Positions 1-5,133 of a stretch of DNA of 5,269 nt are shown in pieces. The DNA lies in assembly GCA_946222055.1 (NCBI GenBank), contig CAMIEW010000091.1, forward strand, positions 1 through 5,269, in the 5' to 3' direction. Made by a program: the position numbers and the translations under genes. A model generated the notes under the pieces. It saw only the letters and a list, made by a program, of their open reading frames with translations, was not told the DNA's origin and made no database searches. The first letter of the stretch is position 1; every line of letters starts with the position of its first letter. Source of the DNA: an uncultured Porphyromonas sp. Lineage in GTDB: Bacteria; Bacteroidota; Bacteroidia; Bacteroidales; Porphyromonadaceae.

Positions 1-1279
1 GGATATGGGGGTGGAGGGCGGGGTTTTTCTCCCAGAGCCGGCTCCGCTGGTAGACGCCGAAGCGGTGCTGCTCATCGATCACCGCCATGCCGAGGGCGTG
101 GAAGCGGACGTAGTCCTGGATCAGTATGTGGGTGCCGACGAGGATGTCCACCTCGCCCGCCTCCACGCGGGCTGTGATCCGCTCCTTCTCCCGCTTTCGC
201 ATCGACCCGGTGAGGAGGGCGACGGAGGTCTTCTGCCCCCGGAGCATCCTCGTGAGGGTATTGTAGTGCTGCTGTGCGAGGATCTCCGTCGGCGCCATCA
301 TACAGGCCTGCATGTCGCTGTCCACCGCCTGGAGCATCGAGAGGAGTGCGACCACCGTCTTCCCCGATCCCACATCGCCCTGCAGGAGACGATTCATCTG
401 ATGCCCCGAGGTGACGTCCTCACGGATCTCCCGGAGGACGCGCTTCTGCGCCCCGGTGAGCTCAAAGGTGAGCCCCTTCTCATAAAAGGTCATGAAGTGA
501 TCCCCCAGCGGTCCGAGGACGAAGCCGCCACTCTCCGCCTGCCGCTCGGCGTGGATCAGTCGCATTCGGAGGCGGAGGTAGAAGAGTTCCTCCAGCTTGA
601 GCCGCCGCTGTGCCGCCTCCAGCTGGGTCATATCGGCGGGGAAGTGCATCGCATAGAGTGCCTGAGCTCTCGGCATCAGCCCATACTGGCTGAGGAAGTA
701 GCCGGGTAGGGTCTCGGGGATCTGCCCCTGCACCCGATCAAATGCCCTGCGGACGGCACTCGAGAGCGCCTTGCTGTCCAGCCCGGAGCGCTTCATCCGC
801 TCTGACGTGTGGTAGAGGGGAAAGAAGCTCCCGACGCTCTCGCCCGCCTTGCTCGCCACCTCGATGTCGGGGTGGGTAATGCTGATCGCCCCCTTGAAGA
901 CCTTAGGCTGACCGAAGAGGATGTAGTCGGTGTCCTGACGAAGAGTGCGGGCCCAGTAGGAGATGCTATTGAACCATACCAGCTCCACCATCCCGGTGCC
1001 GTCGCTGAAGTAGCCCCTCAGTCGCTTGCGGTGTCCCTGACCCTCCTGCTCGAGGCTGACGATGCGCCCTCTCAGCTGGACGTACGCCAGCCCGGAGGTG
1101 AGCTGACTGATCGGGTAGATCTGCGTCCGGTCGAGGTACTTGTAGGGGAAGTAGAGGATCAGGTCCTCCAGCGTCCGGAGGGACAGTTCGCCGGCCAGCA
1201 GACGGGCGCGCCGCTCTCCGATCCCACTCAGGTAGGTGAGATCGCTGCCGAGCAGGGTGCCGTCTCCGGGTCGCGCCAT
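1..1279 (-). CDS. recG: ATP-dependent DNA helicase RecG, N-terminal part (runs off the window)
   Basis: RecG is a monomeric superfamily 2 helicase that remodels stalled replication forks and Holliday junctions in the cytoplasm. The 426 codons seen here begin at ATG 1279. The N-terminus (residues 10-60) has the typical helical lead-in, LLGSDLTYLSGIGERRA. An OB-fold wedge domain follows (about 64-150, with FSDGTG at 91-96), and then the first helicase domain. Its motifs are Walker A GDVGSGKT (301-308), APTEILA (329-335), LTGS (356-359), GTH (382-384) and the RecG-type DEQHRFG box (402-408). Family members are about 700 residues, so the second helicase domain and C-terminus lie beyond base 1. 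The start is 10 bases after the stop of the putative toxin gene, with no visible promoter or strong ribosome binding site in that gap, so transcription probably comes at least partly by read-through. No frameshift or missing motif is seen. Identity is secure. Confidence 0.97.
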   Translation of the reverse strand, partial: MARPGDGTLLGSDLTYLSGIGERRARLLAGELSLRTLEDLILYFPYKYLDRTQIYPISQLTSGLAYVQLRGRIVSLEQEGQGHRKRLRGYFSDGTGMVELVWFNSISYWARTLRQDTDYILFGQPKVFKGAISITHPDIEVASKAGESVGSFFPLYHTSERMKRSGLDSKALSSAVRRAFDRVQGQIPETLPGYFLSQYGLMPRAQALYAMHFPADMTQLEAAQRRLKLEELFYLRLRMRLIHAERQAESGGFVLGPLGDHFMTFYEKGLTFELTGAQKRVLREIREDVTSGHQMNRLLQGDVGSGKTVVALLSMLQAVDSDMQACMMAPTEILAQQHYNTLTRMLRGQKTSVALLTGSMRKREKERITARVEAGEVDILVGTHILIQDYVRFHALGMAVIDEQHRFGVYQRSRLWEKNPALHPHI

Positions 1280-1289
1280 GGGGTTAAGA

Positions 1290-1886
1290 TTACATATTCT
1301 CGCCTCTTGTGCTACCGGATAGATCAGTCTCTTCCGGATAGACTATGACGAAGGGCTCTGTGAGGAGTGTTTTGTCAAAAAAGCAAATCTGTACTCTCCT
1401 TAGTATGAGTAGCGTTGCTTTTCCTCCCGGGTACTCTATGGCTTCATCGGGATCTGAAGAAGATCTCCTCGGGCTGGGGCACATCCTGATCGCCTTGTAT
1501 GGGAAGTCTGCCGCTCTCCTCAGAAACGCTATGACAAAAGGGATGGTCAATCTATCGGGGTGAAAGGTGTCACGGAGCAGGCGGATGCACTTAAGGAAGT
1601 CGTCCAAGTCAGCCATACGACCCACTGTATCGAAGAGTAGCTCCGACTGCTCGTCAAAGCTTGTCCTGCCTATGATGTACCGAGAGTCCCCATAGATCTC
1701 ATCGCCCCACCACTTAGCATCCTCTATGCGCGTATCCCAGAAGTAGTACCCTTCGCCCATCCAAGGCTCTCTGGTTCCACTCTTCTTCTCTCCATTATCA
1801 CCCACTGAACGGCATAAGTAGGGCCCGTGGATAGCAACCTCTTCTCTATTTCCTCTGTCCTCCAGAGTCTGGTATATAGGTGTCAT
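1290..1886 (-). CDS. Putative toxin of a TAC module, ADP-ribosyltransferase-like (198 aa)
   Basis: Third gene of a three-gene cassette, starting 17 bases after the SecB-like gene and ending 10 bases before recG. I cannot assign a named family with certainty. Seen: IHG at 19-21, then GEGYYFWDTRIEDAKWWG at 44-61, a segment beginning YIIGRTSFDE at 70-79, and a C-terminal strand-rich block (VQICFFDK 165-172; EPFVIVYPE 177-185). The spacing of HG, then GxGYYFW with a following A..W helix, resembles the H-Y pair of ADP-ribosyltransferase folds such as DUF3990-type proteins (HG...GkGFYlT...qA..W). There is no signal peptide or membrane segment. Base composition is AT-richer than recG or ispD. By inference from the SecB-like neighbour it is the toxin of a toxin-antitoxin-chaperone system and would modify a host or phage nucleic acid or protein using NAD. 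The catalytic acidic residue is not identified (E79 and E82 are candidates). It could instead be an uncharacterised Bacteroidota protein of another fold. Confidence 0.72.
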   Translation of the reverse strand: MTPIYQTLEDRGNREEVAIHGPYLCRSVGDNGEKKSGTREPWMGEGYYFWDTRIEDAKWWGDEIYGDSRYIIGRTSFDEQSELLFDTVGRMADLDDFLKCIRLLRDTFHPDRLTIPFVIAFLRRAADFPYKAIRMCPSPRRSSSDPDEAIEYPGGKATLLILRRVQICFFDKTLLTEPFVIVYPEETDLSGSTRGENM

Positions 1887-1903
1887 CTTAGTCCGTAGAC
1901 GAC

Positions 1904-2320
1904 TTACTCCACCTCTTTTGTATTGCGCTTGAGGATTCCATGAAGGTCAGAGAAATTAATGATCGGAAGGATGATTGGTGGGACGTTAGCCTGGAGAGAC
2001 AAGGTGCTTAGGAATGACCGGACGTAGGGGAATACGATTGCCATACAATTGGGATAGAAGTAGTCCGGTATCTCGGATAACTCTATGGACTCGGTAAATC
2101 CGAATACCACTTGGAGCGTTGTGGAGATGAATTCTTTTTCCTCCGATGAAACTCTAGTAATCAGTCGTAGCTTGTACTCTCCGGTGGCTTTGGAGTATTC
2201 TCCGTGGGGGTCAAAAGAGACGTTCAGTGTCGCACCCTCCTGAGCCTCAAAGTCCATTGAGACTTGGATAAACCGATACGACTTGAGTGTGAATGTTGCG
2301 GCTTTGCCTTGTCTTTCCAT
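1904..2320 (-). CDS. SecB-like chaperone of a TAC module (138 aa)
   Basis: Recognised as a SecB-fold protein. Residues 88-125 contain the family's C-terminal signature: YFYPN, then FPYVRSFLSTLSLQA (97-111), then PPIILPIINFSDL (114-126). This corresponds to the FPYAR...ltxxgGfPPlxLpPiNFdaLY block of SecB. The N-terminal half (8-85) alternates polar and hydrophobic residues as expected of the SecB beta sheet (LKSYRFIQVSMDF; YKLRLITRVSS). Its 138 residues are close to the 130-160 usual for the family. Classic SecB is a tetramer that keeps exported proteins unfolded for SecA. Solitary SecB-like proteins beside small toxin-antitoxin genes instead bind the antitoxin and protect it from proteolysis, as in TAC systems of Mycobacterium tuberculosis and in E. 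coli CmdTAC. The gene starts 4 bases after the stop of the 75-residue gene and ends 17 bases before the putative toxin, so the three are probably co-translated. A TAC role is inferred from context; the SecB-like fold is well supported. Confidence 0.88.
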   Translation of the reverse strand: MERQGKAATFTLKSYRFIQVSMDFEAQEGATLNVSFDPHGEYSKATGEYKLRLITRVSSEEKEFISTTLQVVFGFTESIELSEIPDYFYPNCMAIVFPYVRSFLSTLSLQANVPPIILPIINFSDLHGILKRNTKEVE

Positions 2321-2324
2321 TGTC

Positions 2325-2552
2325 TTAAGCTGCTAAGTAATTCATGGCGTTGGAGGAGAAAGAGTGCCCCTCTTCCTCATGACGATCGGGCCCGCTTAGG
2401 TCAAGACCCAGTGTTAGCTCGATCTGATTGGCATACACAAGGGCATCTGCTCCCACCTCATTGAGGTGGGCCAGCGCTCTCCAGTCCTCTTGCAATTCTT
2501 CCTCAGAGGCTGCCTTGAGATACTCCTTCAGGCTTTCGAATACATGTCCCAT
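2325..2552 (-). CDS. Putative antitoxin of a TAC module, ssrA-like C-terminus (75 aa)
   Basis: Small acidic protein of no family I can name, first gene of the cassette. Residues 1-50 look mostly helical (ESLKEYLKAASEEELQEDW, then LNEVGADALVYANQIE). Residues 51-75 look like a flexible acidic and polar tail ending in SSNAMNYLAA. The last residues closely resemble the ssrA proteolysis tag (NYALAA in E. coli and Bacteroidota), which ClpXP recognises. A short-lived protein with an exposed C-terminal degron next to a SecB-like chaperone fits the antitoxin of a toxin-antitoxin-chaperone system, where the chaperone covers an addiction region at the antitoxin C-terminus. No helix-turn-helix or other DNA-binding motif is evident, so autoregulation may need another partner or be absent. 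A -7 promoter box lies about 36 bases upstream of the start. The stop is 4 bases before the chaperone start. The coding call is good; the antitoxin role is inferred. Confidence 0.75.
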   Translation of the reverse strand: MGHVFESLKEYLKAASEEELQEDWRALAHLNEVGADALVYANQIELTLGLDLSGPDRHEEEGHSFSSNAMNYLAA

Positions 2553-2559
2553 AATTCAC

Positions 2560-2579
2560 AGGTATTGATGGTGCTACCT
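2560..2579. promoter_or_regulatory. Weak inverted repeat, possible operator
   Basis: AGGTA at 2560-2564 and TACCT at 2575-2579 form an inverted repeat with a 10-base spacer, between the expected transcript start and the first gene of the cassette. This is where a toxin-antitoxin autoregulatory operator would sit. The arms are only 5 bases, so chance is a real alternative. Confidence 0.2.
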
Positions 2580-2587
2580 ACTACAAG

Positions 2588-2595
2588 CAAATATA
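2588..2595 (-). promoter_or_regulatory. Bacteroidota -7 promoter box for the TAC cassette
   Basis: The minus strand reads TATATTTG, an exact match to the Bacteroidota -7 consensus TAnnTTTG. It lies in the 63-base AT-rich gap between the ispD stop and the 75-residue gene, and would place the transcript start near 2580-2584, giving a leader of about 30 bases. No convincing -33 TTTG is seen at the usual distance of about 19-20 bases upstream. The box supports independent transcription of the cassette rather than dependence on ispD read-through alone. Confidence 0.5.
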
Positions 2596-2615
2596 GTCAC
2601 AAAATCAATAAGAGG

Positions 2616-3302
2616 CTATAGCTCGTCTCGAAGGATCAGGGAGGCGAGGGCGAGGTCGCGGGGGGTGGTGATCTTGAGGTTGTCCGGATCGCCCTCGACG
2701 AGGAGCGGACTGCGGCCGGTGTGGAGGCTGTAGAGCCCGGCATCGTCTGTCTGGGTCGTGTCGCCCTCCGCCTCGTAGGCGGCGACGATCGCCTCGCGGC
2801 TGAAGACCTGTGGCGTCTGCACGCAGCGGACGAGGCTTCTGTCAAGGACGGTGCTGTCCCCGTCCGGGGTGATCACCCGGAGGCTATCTGTGGGACGGGT
2901 CACCGGGATAGCTGCTTCGCCACTCTCCATCGCAGCGAGCAGCCGATCCCACATCTCCCTCCTGAGGATCGGTCGTACTCCGTCGTGGATCGCCACCAGT
3001 TCGGCCTCCTCCGGGACCTCTCTCAGTCCGTGGAGGACACTCTCCCCTCGCGTCGCACCGCCATGCACCACCGTCAGAGAGACGTTCGGGCAGTACTCCT
3101 CCAGAAGTGCGCGAACCCTCTTGTCGTCATCGGGAGGGATCACGAGGATAAGTGGATCATCCGAGGTGAGGAGGGCGGATGCCGCCAGCACGGTATGGGC
3201 GAGGATCGGTCTCCCATCCAGAGGGAGGTACTGCTTTGGCAGCGGGGCCCCCATACGGACCCCCCGACCTGCGGCGACGATGATAAGGGCTGTGCGTCTC
3301 AT
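2616..3302 (-). CDS. ispD: 2-C-methyl-D-erythritol 4-phosphate cytidylyltransferase
   Basis: IspD joins CTP and 2-C-methyl-D-erythritol 4-phosphate to give CDP-methylerythritol plus pyrophosphate, the third step of the MEP route to isoprenoids, in the cytoplasm. The 228 residues match the family length (E. coli about 236). The expected motifs are present in order: AAGRGVRM (10-17) and PKQY (22-25) of the nucleotide-binding loop, GGATRGESV (81-89), IHDGVRP (105-111), VTRPTDSL (134-141), TPQVF (163-167), TDDA (185-188), and EGDPDNLKITTPRDL (203-217) near the C-terminus. The start ATG overlaps the stop of the upstream methyltransferase gene as ATGA, which fixes the start and indicates translational coupling. 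No MEP partner such as ispF is in the window. Composition is GC-rich like recG and unlike the cassette downstream. ispD directly followed by recG is an arrangement I recall from other Bacteroidales, which would make the three genes between them here an insertion. Confidence 0.97.
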   Translation of the reverse strand: MRRTALIIVAAGRGVRMGAPLPKQYLPLDGRPILAHTVLAASALLTSDDPLILVIPPDDDKRVRALLEEYCPNVSLTVVHGGATRGESVLHGLREVPEEAELVAIHDGVRPILRREMWDRLLAAMESGEAAIPVTRPTDSLRVITPDGDSTVLDRSLVRCVQTPQVFSREAIVAAYEAEGDTTQTDDAGLYSLHTGRSPLLVEGDPDNLKITTPRDLALASLILRDEL

Positions 3303-3835
3303 CGGTAGAGCTGTGATATGGTGTAGAGGACGATGCCGGCGGCGACGGAGACATTGAGCGAGTGCTTCGTGCCGTACTGCGGGATCTCTATGCAGTGGTC
3401 CGAGGCATCGACCACCGCCTGCTGGACGCCGTGGACCTCATGACCGAGGATGAGGGCGGTGGGGCGGTCGGTCTTGATCACTTGAGCCACATCAGGGAGC
3501 ATGATGCTGTCGTGCGCTTGCTCCACAGAGAGGATCAGGTAGCCCTCCTCTCGTGCCTGCCGCACCGCATCGAGCGTGTCGGCTCGGTAGCTCCAGTCGA
3601 CCGTCTCCTCCGCGCCGAGGGCGCTCTTGTGCAGGTCGGAGTGGCCCGGCTTGCCGGTGATGCCGCAGAGGACGATCCCCCGCAGTCTCAGCGCATCAGC
3701 AGTGCGGAAGACCGCCCCCACATTGAGCAGACTCCGCACGTTGTCCAGTATCACGAGGATGGGGCACTTAGGCGCTGCGGAGTACTCCTCCGGCGAGAGC
3801 CTTCCCATCTCCTCCATAGTCAGTTTCTGTCCCAT
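3299..3835 (-). CDS. TrmH/SpoU-family RNA 2'-O-methyltransferase
   Basis: SPOUT-class methyltransferase that transfers a methyl group from S-adenosylmethionine to a ribose 2'-hydroxyl of tRNA or rRNA; the exact target cannot be told from sequence. Numbered from the start chosen here, the three trefoil-knot motifs are LDNVRSLLNVGAVFRTADA (30-48), LILGHEVHGV (128-137) and IPQYGTKHSLNVSVAAG (151-167). There is no extra N-terminal RNA-binding domain, so it is a short form of the family (178 residues). An upstream in-frame ATG at 3856 would add seven residues (MGTFVLT). I prefer 3835 because Bacteroidota homologues, as I recall them, begin close to a KL-x-x-E-E-M segment, and because a -7-like promoter box lies at 3844-3851 between the two ATGs. 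It is the first gene of the minus-strand run and overlaps ispD by 4 bases. The family is certain; the start is moderately sure. Confidence 0.93.
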   Translation of the reverse strand: MGQKLTMEEMGRLSPEEYSAAPKCPILVILDNVRSLLNVGAVFRTADALRLRGIVLCGITGKPGHSDLHKSALGAEETVDWSYRADTLDAVRQAREEGYLILSVEQAHDSIMLPDVAQVIKTDRPTALILGHEVHGVQQAVVDASDHCIEIPQYGTKHSLNVSVAAGIVLYTISQLYR

Positions 3836-3843
3836 AGTTAGCA

Positions 3844-3851
3844 CAAAGGTA
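3844..3851 (-). promoter_or_regulatory. Possible -7 promoter box for the methyltransferase-ispD pair
   Basis: The minus strand reads TACCTTTG, an exact match to the Bacteroidota -7 consensus TAnnTTTG. If used, it gives a very short leader before ATG 3835 and excludes ATG 3856 as the start. No clear -33 element is seen. Its closeness to the start codon leaves it uncertain. Confidence 0.33.
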
Positions 3852-3911
3852 CCCATAGACGATGGATTTTAATTATCTTGTCTCACGAATCCAATCGTAT
3901 CACAAAGGAAA

Positions 3912-4943
3912 ATGAATAGACGACCCCTGACTCTGCCCTCCCTGTCGCTCCTACTTCTGCTCCTCCTCTCCTGCGGAAGGGGTGGGGCAAGCGGTGAGAC
4001 GACGACCGATAGCGTGCCTCCTACAGACAGTACCCCCACCACTCCGGAGCCGGAAGAGCAGAAGCCCCTCACCGCGGCCGATATCAGCCTGCGGGAGGAG
4101 CTACTCTTCGAGGAGTACCACCTCGACTCCGTCTACGACTATCGGGATACATTCCGAGTCGTCCAGTATGATCAAGTACGCGAGCGGCTCGCTTACATCG
4201 AGAGTCTCTACGAGGAGGCGGATCGCTGGGCGGTGGTCGCCAATCGGAAGAATAAGAACGGGGAGTCGCCGACGATCAAGGACTTCCACCGCAACGAGTA
4301 CAAGCACGTGACCGATAAGTATGGGGTCGAGCGCTATCAGTCGGCGGCGCTCTACGAGCCGGGTGACACGCTCCAGCCGGTGCGCTACACTCAGGACGGC
4401 TCTCTCGTCCACGTCATCGACTCTGTCGGCTCCTTCTACCACATCTTTCTCGCCCGGCACGATGAGGGAGAGTATATGGTGAAGAGGAAGTATCTCGAGC
4501 TGCTGCCGGACAGCGTCTTCTTTGACCACGTCATCTTTGTCGACCGAAATAATCAAAACATCCTCACCACGGAGCGAGAGTCTCGCGGGCAGTGGCTCGT
4601 CAGGAGTGTCAACCCCGCCACCACCGGCCGTAAGCGTCCGCCCTATGCGCGTGCCACGCCACTGGGGATCTACCTCCTGCAGGAGAAGAAGCCCAAGATG
4701 TATTACACCGGGGACGGCAGCTCGACGATTGCCGGCTTTGCCCCCTATGCCAGCCGCTTCTGCTGCGGGGCCTATATCCATGGGGTGCCGGTCAATAACC
4801 CTCACGGCAAGATCCGAGAGTGGAGCCCCAGCCTCGGCACCACGCCGCGATCCCATATGTGTGTCCGCAATGCCTCCAGCCACGCCAAGTTTGTCTACGA
4901 CTGGGCACCGTTACGCAACTCGCTCGTTGTGGTGATCGAGTGA
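3912..4943 (+). CDS. Lipoprotein L,D-transpeptidase (YkuD domain), 343 aa
   Basis: Probable cell-wall enzyme that forms 3-3 peptidoglycan cross-links or attaches proteins to peptidoglycan through a catalytic cysteine, anchored in the envelope by a lipid. Residues 1-21 form a lipoprotein signal: Arg3-Arg4, a run of leucines and the lipobox LLSC with Cys21. Next come a Thr/Pro/Glu-rich linker (26-52), a charged, probably helical region (57-110), and a possible small SH3-like segment around 150-200. The YkuD domain spans about 205-343, with the conserved HG at 290-291 and the catalytic block SHMCVRN at 314-320 (Cys317, Arg319). The usual SHGC glycine is Met316 here. The tail ends in the typical A..vYdwa...t.V.i pattern. 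The start is supported by AAAGGA just upstream and by the signal peptide. It is divergent from the methyltransferase gene across a short gap of about 75 bases, in which I see no exact -7 box on this strand. Confidence 0.9.
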   Translation: MNRRPLTLPSLSLLLLLLLSCGRGGASGETTTDSVPPTDSTPTTPEPEEQKPLTAADISLREELLFEEYHLDSVYDYRDTFRVVQYDQVRERLAYIESLYEEADRWAVVANRKNKNGESPTIKDFHRNEYKHVTDKYGVERYQSAALYEPGDTLQPVRYTQDGSLVHVIDSVGSFYHIFLARHDEGEYMVKRKYLELLPDSVFFDHVIFVDRNNQNILTTERESRGQWLVRSVNPATTGRKRPPYARATPLGIYLLQEKKPKMYYTGDGSSTIAGFAPYASRFCCGAYIHGVPVNNPHGKIREWSPSLGTTPRSHMCVRNASSHAKFVYDWAPLRNSLVVVIE

Positions 4944-4967
4944 CACGGAAAAAGTGCTCTCCTTAGC

Positions 4968-5019
4968 GAAAACACTAAACCCGATATTAGTTGCAACTAA
5001 TACCGGGTTTAGTGTTTTC
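4968..5019. terminator. Long near-perfect palindrome between convergent genes, likely bidirectional terminator
   Basis: Arms 4968-4993 and 4994-5019 are 26 bases each, with no spacer and a single mismatch (A4984 opposite C5003). The centre is TTGCAA. The left arm begins GAAAAC and the right arm ends GTTTTC followed by TTTT, so transcripts from either side would form a long hairpin ending in a U-rich run. It begins 24 bases after the lipoprotein stop and lies 114 bases from the stop of the gene converging from the right. Both positions fit a shared terminator. The length and precision exceed those of an ordinary terminator, so it may also be a copy of a dispersed repeat. Confidence 0.7.
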
Positions 5020-5034
5020 TTTTACCGGGTTTAG
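5001..5034 (+). repeat. Tandem partial copy of the palindrome arm
   Basis: TACCGGGTTTAG occurs at 5001-5012, inside the right arm of the palindrome, and again at 5023-5034, both followed within a few bases by TTTT. The 22-base period suggests local duplication of half of the palindrome. The extra copy could pair with the left arm to make an alternative hairpin. Confidence 0.6.
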
Positions 5035-5133
5035 TTTTCACCAATACCGATACTAATGAATCGGACGATCGATGGTGGACGTATGGTCGTGAAATAGAGC
5101 CGGATAGATCTCTCGTGTAGTGATCGAGTAGGA
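5035..5133. other. Rest of the convergent intergenic region, no gene seen
   Basis: No ORF in this stretch is supported. The only structure is a 5-base inverted repeat, CCGAT (5047-5051) and ATCGG (5060-5064), with an 8-base loop, too weak to call a terminator. Confidence 0.4.

Noticed and set aside
1290..1301. C-terminal GENM of the putative toxin resembling the start of a Bacteroidota ssrA tag (GEN)
   Set aside because: The functional part of the tag is its LAA end, which is absent here. A three-residue match is chance.
1315..1342. Direct repeat CCGGATAGA (1315-1323 and 1334-1342), with an 11-base variant again at 5100-5110
   Set aside because: Short, inside the toxin coding end and far from the other copy. 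No consistent context suggests a site; most likely chance.
5..1348. Long plus-strand open frames at 5-709 and 809-1348
   Set aside because: They lie antisense to recG, whose helicase motifs are unmistakable on the minus strand. High-GC coding DNA commonly leaves such open antisense frames, and the translations show no recognisable domain.
2721..3357. Plus-strand open frames opposite ispD and the methyltransferase
   Set aside because: They are antisense shadows of two well-identified enzymes, with arginine/serine-rich or low-complexity translations.
4101..4883. 260-codon minus-strand frame opposite the lipoprotein gene
   Set aside because: The plus-strand frame has a lipoprotein signal and a complete YkuD domain. 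The minus-strand translation has neither a signal nor a domain.
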